A stretch of DNA of 64,000 nucleotides from Microbacterium sp. ACRRU (GCF_022346945.1 NZ_JAKRNI010000016.1:1-64000), one strand, 5' to 3'; shown: positions 12,291-22,197, counted from the stretch's first letter. Numbers and translations are program-made. Notes: generated by a model not told the origin, from the letters alone.

Positions 12291-14822
12291 CTACTCGCTT
12301 GCGGAGTGCTCGCCGTCGCGCAGCACCGCACCGAATCGCTCGGATGCCACCGCAACGCCGGCCCGCTTGGCATCCGATGCCTCCGCGGCGGTCAGCGTGC
12401 GGTCGGGCGCACGGAAGCGCAGCGCGAACGTGAGGCTCTTCGCCCCCTCGTCCACACCGGGTCCGCGATAATCGTCGACGAGTCGGGCTCCTTCGACGAG
12501 GGGCGCCGCGCCCTCGAGGAGCGCCGCGCGCACATCGCCCGCCGCCACCCCTACCGGAACCACGACCGACACATCCTGCGTCGCCGCCGGGAATCCCGAC
12601 AGGGATGCCGCGACCACACGCGCCTCGGCACGCTCGAGGATCGCGTCGAGGTCGAGCTCGGCCACGAGGACTCGTCCCGGCAGGTCGGCCGCGGCGGCGA
12701 CGGTCGGCAGGAGTTCGCCGACGTAACCGACATCGGCGCCGCCGACGAGCACACGAGCCGTTCGTCCGGGATGCAGCGCCGCGCGCTGCGCCTGCACGAG
12801 AGCGACGTCGACACCGGCCGCACCGGCGAGCACGCGGACCGCGTCCACCGCGTCGGCCAGGTCGGCGGCCACGGCCGCCTGCCCCGGCTGCTTGGGCACG
12901 AGGTGGCCCGTCAGCAGAACGGCCACGTGCCGACGCTGCGGCGGGATCGAGGCATCCAGGGCCGTCAGCGTGGCGGCATCCGGCCGCACCGCGAGCGGCG
13001 GCACCGAGGCCGTGCCGTACTGCACACCGGGCTTCGGGAGGAACACGGTGCCCGTCTCGAACACCGCGAGGTCGACGATGCCGCGGGACACGTTGCGGTG
13101 GGCGACCTGGAGCAGACCCGGGACGAGCGAGCGGCGCAGGAAGGGCGCGAGCCCGTCGAGCGGGTTGGCGAGCTTGACGCTCGGCAAAGACTCACCGGAG
13201 GGCGAGCCGTGGAGGTTGTTCTGCTCCGCCGTGGTGAAGGGGAACGACGGGGTTTCGACGAATCCTGCGGCGGCCAGCGCGTTGCTCACGCGCCGCCGAC
13301 CCTGCTGCGCCGACGTGAGCCCTCGGCCCGAGGGCGGAGTGGGGAGCACCGACGGGATGCGGTCGTACCCCTCGATACGCGCCACCTCTTCGGCGAGCGT
13401 CCACTTGTCGGTGAGGTCGGGACGCCACGACGGGGCAATGACCGACCAGCCGCTCTCGTTCGTCTCGACCGTGCAGCCGATCAGGCGCAGCGCGTCCTCG
13501 ACCTCGGAGTCGGTGTAGTCCACGCCGATCAGCCCGGGCACGAAGCCGGCGGGCAGCGTGACCGCCTCGCGCGTATAGGCGTCTGCGAGGGATCCTCCCA
13601 CCGCGGTGTCGAGGGTGCCTCCGGCGAGCTCGACCATCAGCGAAGCCACCCGCTCCGCCGCGACGAAGGCGACGAGCGGGTCGACCCCCCGCTCGAAACG
13701 CCGGGACGCCTCGGACGGCAGCTTGTGCCGACGGGCGGTGCGGGCGATCGAGACCTGGTCGAAGGTCGCCGCCTCGATGAGCACGTTACGCGTCTCCGCG
13801 CTCATCTCGGTCGGGCCGCCACCCATGACGCCGGCGAGGCCGATGGGGCCGGACTCGTCGGTGATGAGCAGGTCTTCCTCGTGCAGCGTGCGGAGCTGAC
13901 CGTCGAGGGTCTCCAGCTTCTCGCCCGACGTCGCGCGCCGCACGGTGATGCCGCCCTGCAGCCGGTCGAGGTCGTAGCCGTGGATGGGCTGCCCGAGCTC
14001 GAGCATGACGTAGTTCGTGATGTCAACGAGGACACCGAGGGAGCGGATGCCTGCGAGCGCCAAGCGCGTGATCATCCAGGGCGGCGTCGGGCGCGAGGCA
14101 TCCACGTCGCGAACGACGCGCACCACGAACTGACGGGCACCGACGCGACCGCGAATCGGCGCCGCGTCGTCGACCGTGATCGGGAAACCCTGGGGCGTAC
14201 GCTCTCGTGCGGCGTCATGGCCGGCGCCGGGGTCGCGGAAGTCCGCTCCCGTGGCGTGGGCGTACTCGCGCGCCACGCCCCGCAGCGACAGGGCGTAGCC
14301 ACGGTCAGGCGTGACGTTGATCTCCACGGCGATGTCGTCGAGGCCGAGGAGGGCGATCGCATCGGCTCCCACGGGGGCGTCGATGCCGAGATCGACCAGG
14401 CGCAGGATGCCGGAGTGCTCGTTGCCGAGGCCGAGTTCCTTCGCCGAGGCGATCATGCCGTCGGACACGTGTCCGTACGTCTTGCGGGCGGCGATCGGAA
14501 ACGGGCCGGGCAGCACCGACCCGGGCAGCGTCACGACGACCTTGTCGCCTTCGAAGAAGTTCGCGGCACCGCACACGATGCCGCGGACACCGCCGTGCTC
14601 CTCGCCGACGTCGACCTGGCACCACCGGATCGTCTTGCCGTTGGACTGCGGCTCGGGGGTGAATTCCTTCACCTCGCCGACCACGATCGGACCGGTGAGC
14701 TCGAAGCGGTGCACGTCCTCCTCTTCGAAGCCGACGGACACCAGGGCCGCCAGGACGTCGTCGGGCGTGGCATCCGCCGGCACGTCGACGTACTCGCGCA
14801 ACCAGGAGAGCGGGACGCGCAT
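12291..14822 (-). CDS. pheT: phenylalanine--tRNA ligase beta subunit
   Basis: Large subunit of the alpha2-beta2 enzyme that charges tRNA(Phe). The 843 residues show, in order, an EMAP/OB-type tRNA-binding domain (about 40-150, with VRGIVCGAANF), the B3/B4 editing region (about 220-400), B5, the catalytic-like core and the C-terminal ferredoxin-fold anticodon-binding domain (SGFPAATQDVSVVVPVGV). The ATG at 14822 shares a base with the pheS stop (TGATG). A frame open to 15050 is pheS shadow. A hairpin follows the stop. Confidence 0.97.
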   Translation of the reverse strand: MRVPLSWLREYVDVPADATPDDVLAALVSVGFEEEDVHRFELTGPIVVGEVKEFTPEPQSNGKTIRWCQVDVGEEHGGVRGIVCGAANFFEGDKVVVTLPGSVLPGPFPIAARKTYGHVSDGMIASAKELGLGNEHSGILRLVDLGIDAPVGADAIALLGLDDIAVEINVTPDRGYALSLRGVAREYAHATGADFRDPGAGHDAARERTPQGFPITVDDAAPIRGRVGARQFVVRVVRDVDASRPTPPWMITRLALAGIRSLGVLVDITNYVMLELGQPIHGYDLDRLQGGITVRRATSGEKLETLDGQLRTLHEEDLLITDESGPIGLAGVMGGGPTEMSAETRNVLIEAATFDQVSIARTARRHKLPSEASRRFERGVDPLVAFVAAERVASLMVELAGGTLDTAVGGSLADAYTREAVTLPAGFVPGLIGVDYTDSEVEDALRLIGCTVETNESGWSVIAPSWRPDLTDKWTLAEEVARIEGYDRIPSVLPTPPSGRGLTSAQQGRRRVSNALAAAGFVETPSFPFTTAEQNNLHGSPSGESLPSVKLANPLDGLAPFLRRSLVPGLLQVAHRNVSRGIVDLAVFETGTVFLPKPGVQYGTASVPPLAVRPDAATLTALDASIPPQRRHVAVLLTGHLVPKQPGQAAVAADLADAVDAVRVLAGAAGVDVALVQAQRAALHPGRTARVLVGGADVGYVGELLPTVAAAADLPGRVLVAELDLDAILERAEARVVAASLSGFPAATQDVSVVVPVGVAAGDVRAALLEGAAPLVEGARLVDDYRGPGVDEGAKSLTFALRFRAPDRTLTAAEASDAKRAGVAVASERFGAVLRDGEHSASE

Positions 14823-15862
14823 CAGACCACCATTCCGAACTGCTCGCTGAAGCGGACATCGCCCTCGGCCATGTCGCGCATGTCTTGCACATCGCTGCGG
14901 AACATGAGCGTGCGCTCGATGCCCATCCCGAAGGCGAAGCCCGAGTACTCCTCGGGGTCGATGCCCGCGGCGCGCAGCACATTGGGATTCACCATTCCGC
15001 AGCCGCCCCACTCGATCCAGCGCGCCCCGCCCTTGAACGTGGGATGCCACAGGTCGAGCTCGGCGCTTGGCTCAGTGAAGGGGAAGAAGTTGGCGCGGAA
15101 CCGCGTCTTGGCCTCGGGCCCGAACAGGACCTTCGCGGCGTGGTCGAGCGTGCCCTTGAGGTGGGCCATCGTGATGCCCTTGTCGACGACGAGACCCTCG
15201 AACTGCGTGAAGACCGGGAGGTGCGTCGCGTCGAACTCGTCGGTCCGGTACACACGCCCCGGACACAGGACGTAGATCGGCAGGTCGCGCTCGAGCATCG
15301 AGCGCACCTGCACGGGACTCGTGTGCGTGCGCATCACCAGATGGCGGGCGACCGGGTCGACGAAGAAGGTGTCCTGCATCTGCCGCGCCGGGTGGTCGAC
15401 GTCGAAGTTGAGCGCATCGAAGTTGAACCACTCGTGCTCGAGCTCGGGGCCCTCGGCGATCTCCCATCCCATGCCGACGAAGATGTCGGACACCTGCTCC
15501 TGCAGCAGAGAGATCGGATGCCGGGCACCCACACGCGCGCGCTGGGGCAGCGCCGTGACGTCGACGCGCTCGGCCTCCAGCCGCGCCGCGGTCTCGGCCT
15601 CGGCCAGCTCGCCCTCGCGGGCGGCGAACGCCTGGTTCACGCGACCGCGTGCCTGCCCCACGAGCTTGCCGAAAGCGGCCTTGTTCTCGGGGGCGACGTT
15701 TCGCAATTGGGCGTTGAGCCGCGCCAGCGGCGACTGCTCTCCGGCGTGGGCCGTACGGGCGGCCTTCAGGTCGGCCGTGGTCGCGGCGGCGGCGACGGCC
15801 GCGAGAGCGGCATCGACGGCGGAGGCGACGGCCTCAGGGGTGATCTCGGGTGCGTCAGACAC
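14822..15862 (-). CDS. pheS: phenylalanine--tRNA ligase alpha subunit
   Basis: Catalytic subunit of phenylalanyl-tRNA synthetase, 346 residues. An N-terminal coiled coil (about 1-90) precedes the class II catalytic domain with motif 2 (FDATHLPVFTQFEG) and motif 3 (AFGMGIERTLMF). The start is GTG at 15862. TAGACT lies 8 nt upstream, slightly more than in the leaderless genes here, so the leader is at most a nucleotide or two. It is separated from gluD by a terminator and is cotranscribed with pheT. Confidence 0.97.
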   Translation of the reverse strand: MSDAPEITPEAVASAVDAALAAVAAAATTADLKAARTAHAGEQSPLARLNAQLRNVAPENKAAFGKLVGQARGRVNQAFAAREGELAEAETAARLEAERVDVTALPQRARVGARHPISLLQEQVSDIFVGMGWEIAEGPELEHEWFNFDALNFDVDHPARQMQDTFFVDPVARHLVMRTHTSPVQVRSMLERDLPIYVLCPGRVYRTDEFDATHLPVFTQFEGLVVDKGITMAHLKGTLDHAAKVLFGPEAKTRFRANFFPFTEPSAELDLWHPTFKGGARWIEWGGCGMVNPNVLRAAGIDPEEYSGFAFGMGIERTLMFRSDVQDMRDMAEGDVRFSEQFGMVV

Positions 15863-15870
15863 GAGACCCG

Positions 15871-15876
15871 AGTCTA
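15871..15876 (-). promoter_or_regulatory. -10 element of pheST
   Basis: TAGACT on the minus strand, 8 nt before the GTG of pheS. It overlaps the edge of the gluD terminator. Confidence 0.45.
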
Positions 15877-15877
15877 C

Positions 15878-15907
15878 CGACGGGCGAGGACACTCCCCCG
15901 CCCGTCG
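15878..15907 (-). terminator. terminator after gluD
   Basis: CGACGGGCG and CGCCCGTCG form a perfect 9-bp stem with a 12-nt loop, right after the gluD stop and before pheS. No T run. Confidence 0.6.
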
Positions 15908-15913
15908 CTCGGC

Positions 15914-16816
15914 TCAATCCCGTCCGAGTGCGCCGCGCTGAGCGACGATCAGCGCGGTGTCGGTGCCGCCCTGCTGCGCGACCGGAGCAGCCGGAGCCAC
16001 GCCGGTGACACGGGGCGAGCGACGCAGCCGCTTCTCGACCAGGGTCGCGACGAAGGACAGCAGAAGGCACAGGGCGATGTAGATCGCACCGACCACGATG
16101 GTCGCCGGGACAATCGGCGACCCCACCACCGGCTGCGCACCGATGTACTTGGCGTAGAACAGCAGCTCCGGATACGTGATGATGAACCCCAGCGCCGTGT
16201 CCTTCAGGGTCACCACGAGTTGCGCGATGATGACGGGCATCATGGCCCGGATGGCCTGCGGCAGAAGGATGAGCCGCATGACCCCGGCCTTGCGGAGACC
16301 GATCGCGTAACCGGCCTCGGACTGCCCGCTGGGCAGCGACTCGACACCGGCACGGATGACCTCCGCGAGCACCGAACCGTTGTAGCAGACGAGCGCGATG
16401 ACGACGGCCCAGTAGGGCTCCATCCGGATGCCGATGACGGGGAACCCGTAGTACAGCAGGAACATGAACACCAGGACCGGGATCGCGCGGAACACCTCGA
16501 TGACGGCCGTGAAGGGACGACGTACCCACGCGTGGTCGGACAGGCGCCCGATGGCCAGGATGAACCCGAGTGCGAGCGCGCCGACAGCGGCAGCGCCGAA
16601 GGCGGCGAGCGTGGCCAGCGTGGCGTCGAGGATGCTTACCCACACGTTCGTGTAGGTGAACGCCGACCACTTCTTCGCGGTGAACTGCCCCGTATCGGCC
16701 AAGCGCCACACGAAGAAGCCGATGATCGCCAACACGATCAGGACCGTCAAGACCCCGAGGATCCGATTGCGAACGACCGCCTTGGGACCGGGGACGTCAT
16801 ACAGAACGCTGCTCAT
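15914..16816 (-). CDS. gluD: glutamate-type ABC transporter permease
   Basis: Inner-membrane permease of a polar amino acid importer, 300 residues. It has a cytoplasmic N-terminus, then about five to six membrane segments, and the EAA-type loop that docks with the ATPase (SEAGYAIGLRKAGVMRLILL). The ATG at 16816 overlaps the gluC stop as ATGA. Order gluA-gluB-gluC-gluD matches the corynebacterial glutamate system; substrate (glutamate, perhaps aspartate or glutamine) is inferred from that synteny. Confidence 0.88.
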   Translation of the reverse strand: MSSVLYDVPGPKAVVRNRILGVLTVLIVLAIIGFFVWRLADTGQFTAKKWSAFTYTNVWVSILDATLATLAAFGAAAVGALALGFILAIGRLSDHAWVRRPFTAVIEVFRAIPVLVFMFLLYYGFPVIGIRMEPYWAVVIALVCYNGSVLAEVIRAGVESLPSGQSEAGYAIGLRKAGVMRLILLPQAIRAMMPVIIAQLVVTLKDTALGFIITYPELLFYAKYIGAQPVVGSPIVPATIVVGAIYIALCLLLSFVATLVEKRLRRSPRVTGVAPAAPVAQQGGTDTALIVAQRGALGRD

Positions 16817-17469
16817 CGGGCGACCCTCCATCGGTTCTCGAGCGATCGTTGCAGCCAGGACAGGAGCAGGACGAGCGCTACGAAGATGACCATCACCCAC
16901 AGGATGACGACGAACGCGTTCTCCCCGCGCTCGCTCAGGTAGTTGCGGACCGAGCCGAGGTTGACGATGGAGAAGCCGGCGGCCACCGTGGTGTTCTTCA
17001 GCAGGGCGATGAAGACGCTCATCATCGGGGGGATAACGGAACGGAATGCCTGGGGGAGGACGATGAGGGACATGACCTGACCGAACGTCAGTCCGAGCGC
17101 ACGCGCGGCCTCCGCTTGTCCGATGGGGACGGTGTTGACGCCGGATCGGATGGCCTCCGCGACGTAGGTGGCCGTGTAGATGCCCAGCGCGCAAATCCCG
17201 AGAGTCAGGGAGACGTCACCGGTCAAACGCAGACCGAGGAGCGGGGGCAGCGCGAAAACGAACGCGAAGAACACCAGCGTCAGGGGGGTGTTGCGAATAG
17301 CGCTCACGTAGAACGTGCCGACGCCGCGGGCGATCGGCACCGGAGAGACGCGCATCGCGCCCACGATGATGCCGAGGACGAGGGCGAGAGCGCCCCCGGC
17401 GAAGAAGAGCACGAGCGTGCCGACGAGCGCTTCGCTCCAGATGTCGAGGTTGTCGGTGATGACACCCAT
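16813..17469 (-). CDS. gluC: glutamate-type ABC transporter permease
   Basis: Second permease subunit, 218 residues, His/Glu/Gln/Arg/opine family. About five membrane segments and the EAA loop AEAARALGLTFGQVMSLIVL are visible. The ATG at 17469 is the natural start; frames opening further upstream run into the gluB gap. It is separated from gluB by a strong hairpin and overlaps gluD by 4 nt, so the two permeases are likely made in equal and lower amounts than the binding protein. Confidence 0.88.
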   Translation of the reverse strand: MGVITDNLDIWSEALVGTLVLFFAGGALALVLGIIVGAMRVSPVPIARGVGTFYVSAIRNTPLTLVFFAFVFALPPLLGLRLTGDVSLTLGICALGIYTATYVAEAIRSGVNTVPIGQAEAARALGLTFGQVMSLIVLPQAFRSVIPPMMSVFIALLKNTTVAAGFSIVNLGSVRNYLSERGENAFVVILWVMVIFVALVLLLSWLQRSLENRWRVAR

Positions 17470-17492
17470 GCGTGGTCCTTGTCTCGGGAGGA

Positions 17493-17521
17493 GTTCGGGG
17501 GCGGCCTCGCCGCCCCCGAAC
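17493..17521 (-). terminator. strong intercistronic hairpin between gluB and gluC
   Basis: GTTCGGGGGCGGC and GCCGCCCCCGAAC form a perfect 13-bp stem with a 3-nt loop, starting 4 nt after the gluB stop. Inside an operon it could be a partial terminator or a 3' stabiliser that raises gluB mRNA over gluCD. Confidence 0.65.
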
Positions 17522-17524
17522 GGG

Positions 17525-18433
17525 TCACTCGTCGGCGGTGGGCTGCTCGCCCTCGATGCCGGCGGGGGCGAGGTTCTTCTCGAACAGCGCCGTCCACACG
17601 TCACCGCCGTCGTTGAACAGGGTGTTGATGTGGTCCTTCAGAACCGTGTCGCCCTTCGGCACGCCGACGCCGTAGCGCTCCTCGCTGAAGGTGTCACCGG
17701 CGATCTTGAAGGTTTCCGGCTCCTGCGCGACGTAGCCGGCCAGGATGGCCTGGTCGGTGGTGACCGCGTCGACCGACCCGGCACGAAGCTGCTCGAGGCA
17801 CTGCGTGTAGGTGTCGTACTCGACGGTGTCGCCGGGGGCGTACTCGTCGCGGATACGCTGCAGCGGCGTCGAGCCGGTCACCGAGCAGACGATCTTGCCC
17901 GCGAGGTCGTCAGGGCTCTGGATGCTGTCGTCGTCCGCGGCGACCAGCAGACCCTGACCGGTGATGAGGTAGGGGCCGGCGAAGTCGATCGACTCTTTGC
18001 GCTTGTCGGTGATCGAGTAGGTGCCGACGTAGTAGTCGATGTTGCCGTTGACGAGCTCCTGCTCGCGGTTGGCCGACGGGATCGTCTTGTATTCGATCTT
18101 CTCGGCATCGAATCCGAGGGAGGCGGCGATCCACTGCGCGATCTCCACGTCGAAGCCCCCACGCTCGTCCGTGATGGGGTCCTTGAATCCGAGACCGGGC
18201 TGGTCCTCCTTGACACCGACGACGACCTTGTCAGCGGCGACCATGCGCTCGTACGTGGGGCTGCCGTCGAGGGAGACGTCCGAGGCGACCTCCCACAGCT
18301 GCGAGGAGTCCGAGCCGCCCTCGGCACCGTCCGCCCCGGGCGCGGTGCCCGGGCTTCCGCTGTTGCAGGCCGTGAGGGCGAGCAGGCCCGCGGCGACGAT
18401 GCTCGCGCCGGCGAGCAGACGTGTCTTGCGCAT
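17525..18433 (-). CDS. gluB: glutamate-binding lipoprotein of ABC importer
   Basis: Extracellular solute-binding lipoprotein, 302 residues. The signal peptide ends in a lipobox LTAC with Cys23 as the lipidation site. The rest is a family 3 periplasmic-binding fold with VGVKEDQPGLGFKDP and the WIAASLGF and TITDKRKESIDF-like segments typical of polar amino acid binders. The ribosome site AAGGAGA precedes the ATG. It is flanked by hairpins on both sides in the mRNA, suggesting separate tuning of its expression. Confidence 0.9.
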   Translation of the reverse strand: MRKTRLLAGASIVAAGLLALTACNSGSPGTAPGADGAEGGSDSSQLWEVASDVSLDGSPTYERMVAADKVVVGVKEDQPGLGFKDPITDERGGFDVEIAQWIAASLGFDAEKIEYKTIPSANREQELVNGNIDYYVGTYSITDKRKESIDFAGPYLITGQGLLVAADDDSIQSPDDLAGKIVCSVTGSTPLQRIRDEYAPGDTVEYDTYTQCLEQLRAGSVDAVTTDQAILAGYVAQEPETFKIAGDTFSEERYGVGVPKGDTVLKDHINTLFNDGGDVWTALFEKNLAPAGIEGEQPTADE

Positions 18434-18509
18434 GTGATGTCTCCTTGATTACGTGTGCTGTGCGGAGGGGATACAGAGGGTGCGGCGCGTCGGCCGGGAG
18501 TGAGAGCCG

Positions 18510-18527
18510 CGGAACGTCGTCGTTCCG
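18510..18527 (-). terminator. intercistronic hairpin after gluA
   Basis: CGGAACG and CGTTCCG form a perfect 7-bp stem with a 4-nt loop, starting 5 nt after the gluA stop. It lies in the 99-nt gap before gluB. Confidence 0.5.
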
Positions 18528-18532
18528 TGGGG

Positions 18533-19294
18533 TCAGTGGGTGATGAGCTTCGAGAGGAAGTCCTTGGCCCGATCGGACTCCGGTCGCGTGAAGAACTGCT
18601 CCGGCGTCGCCTGCTCGACGATCTGGCCGTCGGCCATGAAGACCACGCGATTCGCGGCCTTGCGCGCGAATCCCATCTCGTGCGTGACGACGATCATCGT
18701 CATGCCGTCTTTCGCGAGGCCGACCATGACGTCGAGGACCTCGTTGATCATCTCGGGGTCGAGGGCCGAGGTGGGCTCGTCGAACAGCATGACCTTGGGC
18801 TTCATGGCGAGCGCGCGAGCGATGGCCACGCGCTGCTGCTGACCCCCCGAGAGCTGAGCGGGGAGCTTGTCGGCCTGATGGCCGACGCCCACCCGATCCA
18901 GGAGTGCGCGCGCTTCTTTCTCGGCATCCGCCTTCTTCATCTTGCGAACCTTGATCGGCCCGAGTGTGACGTTCTCGAGGATCGTGAGGTGGGCGAACAG
19001 GTTGAAGGACTGGAAGACCATGCCGACATCGGCGCGCAGCTCGGCAAGCCCCTTCCCCTCTTTCGGCAGCTCTTTGCCGTCGATGGTGATCGAGCCGCTC
19101 GTGATCGTCTCGAGGCGGTTGATCGTACGACAGAGAGTCGACTTGCCCGAGCCGGACGGTCCGATGACGACGACGACCTCGCCGCGGTCCACAGAGAGGT
19201 CGATGTCCTTCAGCGCCTGGAACTGGCCGTAGTGCTTCTGTACGTCAGACAGGACGACGAGGGGCGCAGAGCCCGCCGGGGGAACGGATGCCAT
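18533..19294 (-). CDS. gluA: glutamate-type ABC transporter ATP-binding protein
   Basis: ATPase that drives the importer, 253 residues. Walker A is GPSGSGKST (about residues 45-53), the signature is LSGGQQQR, Walker B is [12 protein letters not shown] and the switch His is in VTHEMGFA. It is the first gene of gluABCD. The ATG at 19294 follows TAGGGT by 6 nt, which predicts a leaderless mRNA starting at this gene. Confidence 0.93.
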   Translation of the reverse strand: MASVPPAGSAPLVVLSDVQKHYGQFQALKDIDLSVDRGEVVVVIGPSGSGKSTLCRTINRLETITSGSITIDGKELPKEGKGLAELRADVGMVFQSFNLFAHLTILENVTLGPIKVRKMKKADAEKEARALLDRVGVGHQADKLPAQLSGGQQQRVAIARALAMKPKVMLFDEPTSALDPEMINEVLDVMVGLAKDGMTMIVVTHEMGFARKAANRVVFMADGQIVEQATPEQFFTRPESDRAKDFLSKLITH

Positions 19295-19300
19295 TCCCCC

Positions 19301-19306
19301 ACCCTA
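19301..19306 (-). promoter_or_regulatory. -10 element of gluABCD (leaderless type)
   Basis: TAGGGT on the minus strand, 6 nt (GGGGGA) before the gluA ATG. Confidence 0.6.
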
Positions 19307-19371
19307 TGAGACGACCGGGGCGCCAACCACACCGATGCGGGCGCCTTAACCGATCCGTAACAGCGGGTGAA

Positions 19372-20169
19372 TCAGCCCGCTCGCTGGGCGAAGGCCGTTT
19401 CGTAGAGGCAGACGCTCGCGGCGGTGGCGAGATTCAGGGACTCGGCGCGGCCGTAAATGGGCAGACGCAGGGCGAGGTCAGCCTGCGACAGCGCGACTTC
19501 GTCGAGTCCGCGGGCTTCGTTCCCGAACAGCCAGGCCGTCGGTTCCGACAGCAGTGCACGGGAGGCGACGAAGTCCTCACCCGCGACATCGGCCGCCACG
19601 ACCCGGAGCCCCGCCTCGTGCACACGCTCGATGACATCGGCCAGCTCGAGGTCTACCGCCACGGGGAGATGGAACAGGGAACCGGTGGTGGAGCGCACCA
19701 CCTTCGGGTTGTACAGGTCGACCGTGCGCCCGGTCAGGATCACGGCGTCCGCTCCCGCGGCGTCGGCCGCGCGGATGATTGTCCCGAGATTCCCCGGATC
19801 GCGCACCTCTTCGCAGATGGCGAGGAGCCGCGGACCGGCGGACAGCACGTCCTTCAGAGCCGTCGGAGACTGCCGCGCCACCGCGACGATCCCCTGTGGC
19901 GTGACCGTGTCCGCCATCGCGTCCAGGACCGCCTCGGTCGTGTACTGCAGGTCGACGCCCGCATCGACGGCGGCATCGCGCACATCGGTGTGCTTCTCCA
20001 GGGCCGTCGGCGTCGCGTAGAGCTCGAGAACGGTCTCGGGCGCCCACGCCAGCGCCTCGCGCGCGGCCTGCGGCCCTTCCAGAAGGAACAGGCCGGTCTC
20101 TTGCCGAGCGGCGCGTTTGCTCAGCTTGGCCACGGCGCGCACCCGGGGCGAACGAGGGTTTTCCAGCAC
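19372..20169 (-). CDS. TrmH/SpoU-family RNA 2'-O-methyltransferase
   Basis: A 265-residue SPOUT-class methyltransferase, likely acting on rRNA. An N-terminal substrate-binding region (VRAVAKLSKRAARQETG) precedes the SpoU core with the motifs EEVRDPGNLGTIIRAADA, LYNPKVVRSTTGS and LFGNEARGL...LPIYGRAESLN. GTG at 20169 is preferred over the ATG at 20196 because TACACT lies exactly 6 nt before it and the protein then begins LENPRSPRVR, as relatives do. It follows rplT, a common actinobacterial neighbour, but has its own promoter after a terminator. The modified nucleotide cannot be read from sequence. Confidence 0.88.
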   Translation of the reverse strand: MLENPRSPRVRAVAKLSKRAARQETGLFLLEGPQAAREALAWAPETVLELYATPTALEKHTDVRDAAVDAGVDLQYTTEAVLDAMADTVTPQGIVAVARQSPTALKDVLSAGPRLLAICEEVRDPGNLGTIIRAADAAGADAVILTGRTVDLYNPKVVRSTTGSLFHLPVAVDLELADVIERVHEAGLRVVAADVAGEDFVASRALLSEPTAWLFGNEARGLDEVALSQADLALRLPIYGRAESLNLATAASVCLYETAFAQRAG

Positions 20170-20175
20170 GCCCCC

Positions 20176-20181
20176 AGTGTA
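20176..20181 (-). promoter_or_regulatory. -10 element of the rRNA methyltransferase gene (leaderless type)
   Basis: TACACT on the minus strand, 6 nt before the GTG at 20169. Confidence 0.55.
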
Positions 20182-20223
20182 TGACGGTGCCGGCATGAGC
20201 CCCGGCTCTCGCCGGAGAACGCA

Positions 20224-20255
20224 GAACGGGCGCCCTCCGAAGAGGACGCCCGTTC
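20224..20255 (-). terminator. terminator of the infC-rpmI-rplT operon
   Basis: GAACGGGCG and CGCCCGTTC form a 9-bp stem continued inside by CCTC/GAGG around CGAA. It starts 12 nt after the rplT stop and is followed on the minus strand by a moderately T-rich stretch. Confidence 0.8.
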
Positions 20256-20267
20256 GTGGAACGCGGG

Positions 20268-20651
20268 TTACGCGGACTTGGCAGCGTTGACGTCGCTGGG
20301 CAGCGCAGCCTTGGCCGTCGCGACGAGCGAGGCGAAGACGGCGGGCTCGTTCACCGCGAGCTCGGCGAGCATACGACGGTCGACCTGCACACCCGCGAGA
20401 CCGAGGCCCTGGATGAAGCGGTTGTACGTGAGGCCGTTCTGTCGGCTCGCAGCGTTGATGCGCTGGATCCACAGGCGACGGAAGTCGCCCTTGCGCTTGC
20501 GACGGTCGCGGTACGCGTAGACGAGCGAGTGGGTGACCTGCTCCTTCGCCTTGCGGTACAGGCGCGAACGCTGACCCCGGTAACCGGAGGCACGCTCGAG
20601 GATGACGCGACGCTTCTTGTGGGCGTTGACGGCCCGCTTGACTCTAGCCAT
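20268..20651 (-). CDS. rplT: 50S ribosomal protein L20
   Basis: Primary 23S rRNA-binding protein needed early in 50S assembly. At 127 residues it has full length, beginning [15 protein letters not shown] and containing the conserved [16 protein letters not shown] and [10 protein letters not shown] segments. It lies 29 nt after rpmI in the conserved infC-rpmI-rplT operon and ends just before a strong terminator. L20 represses this operon in some bacteria by binding mRNA; no such site is evident here. Confidence 0.98.
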   Translation of the reverse strand: MARVKRAVNAHKKRRVILERASGYRGQRSRLYRKAKEQVTHSLVYAYRDRRKRKGDFRRLWIQRINAASRQNGLTYNRFIQGLGLAGVQVDRRMLAELAVNEPAVFASLVATAKAALPSDVNAAKSA

Positions 20652-20680
20652 GACTGTTCTTCCTTAAATCTCGCGGACGC

Positions 20681-20875
20681 TCAGATGCCGAGCAGCTTCT
20701 TGGCGACCTTGGCGTCACCGGGCGCGAGGATCTTGTCCGCCGACAGACGACGGGTGCGCTTGGTGGGCTTGCCCTCGAAGTTGTGGCGGAGGTTCGCCTG
20801 CTGCTTCTTGATCTTTCCGCTGCCGGTGACCTTGAAGCGCTTCTTGGCACCCGAGTGGGTCTTCTGCTTCGGCAT
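20681..20875 (-). CDS. rpmI: 50S ribosomal protein L35
   Basis: Small basic protein of the large subunit, 64 residues, beginning [20 protein letters not shown], the classic L35 start. It sits between infC and rplT, with 46 nt to infC, and a GGAAGAG ribosome site precedes the ATG. Confidence 0.98.
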   Translation of the reverse strand: MPKQKTHSGAKKRFKVTGSGKIKKQQANLRHNFEGKPTKRTRRLSADKILAPGDAKVAKKLLGI

Positions 20876-20921
20876 GTCTCTTCCTTCGTTGTGTTTCCCG
20901 CCGGGCGGGAGTCGGGGGGCC

Positions 20922-21548
<627 letters not shown>

Positions 21549-21778
21549 GCGGAACTCCTCTTGTCTACGGATGGCGGCCGCCGCGATCCTGGCGAATCGC
21601 GGGCGAAGAGGAGAACATGCCACCCGGCTCGGTGCCATCAGCACCGGCTTCTGCACCCGAGCAACCCCGTGCGAAACGGAGCGGAGTGCGGGAACCCGGT
21701 AGCCTGGAGCGGCAAGCGCGGGTGGGATGTGATCCTCTTTCGTACGGAGCAGAACGCTCCGAAGCCCGCCACAGTCTA
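21549..21778 (-). promoter_or_regulatory. infC promoter and long 5' leader
   Basis: TAGACT (21778-21773, minus strand) is the likely -10; transcription would start near 21766. The leader opens with a perfect hairpin, CGGAGC/GCTCCG around a 5-nt loop (21745-21761), and ends with AAGAGGAG before the AUC start. No leader peptide is convincing. Confidence 0.45.
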
Positions 21779-21792
21779 GCAGAGAGAACCAC

Positions 21793-22197
21793 GTGGACAC
21801 GACTTCCCCCGACGACGCCCGAGCCGCACAGGATGCCGAGCGCCTCGCGCGGTGGGAGGAGCAGGAGCGCGTCTCCGCCTCCGCCTCCCGCGACATCGCC
21901 GACGTCCCCGCCGTCGAGGTCATCACGACGACCGCCGTGCACCTCATGAGCGCGGCCGCCGTGAAGGTCGGGCTCGCCGACGATCCGCAACGACAGATCG
22001 ACCTCGACGAGGCTCGCAAACTCATCAACGCCCTCGCCGGACTCATCACCGCCGGGGCGCCCGAGATCAGCGACATGCACGCCCGGTCGCTCCGTGACGG
22101 CCTGCGTTCTCTCCAACTCGCCTTCCGCGAGGCATCCGTCATCCCCGACCCCATCGGCAAGGGACCGGGCGAGAAGTGGACGGGTCCCGTCACCTAA
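21793..22197 (+). CDS. DUF1844 domain-containing protein
   Basis: A 134-residue soluble protein. The core from about residue 35, [20 protein letters not shown] through LQLAFREAS, matches DUF1844, a family of unknown function that is commonly found near infC in actinobacteria. The GTG at 21793 is preceded by AGAGAG. It is divergent from infC with a 244-bp shared upstream region. Confidence 0.85.
   Translation: MDTTSPDDARAAQDAERLARWEEQERVSASASRDIADVPAVEVITTTAVHLMSAAAVKVGLADDPQRQIDLDEARKLINALAGLITAGAPEISDMHARSLRDGLRSLQLAFREASVIPDPIGKGPGEKWTGPVT

Noticed and set aside
12014..12433. A 139-codon plus-strand frame running into the pheT 3' end
   Set aside because: No ribosome site and most of it is antisense to pheT.
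11244..15275. A 1343-codon open frame on the plus strand, antisense to argC and pheST
   Set aside because: It lies opposite well-conserved genes. Its product is rich in Arg, His and Gly with no domain. Such frames are expected opposite GC-rich codon usage.
15863..15913. T-box or leader-peptide attenuator for pheST
   Set aside because: The gap is only 51 nt, holds the gluD terminator, and has no Phe-rich ORF or T-box sequence.
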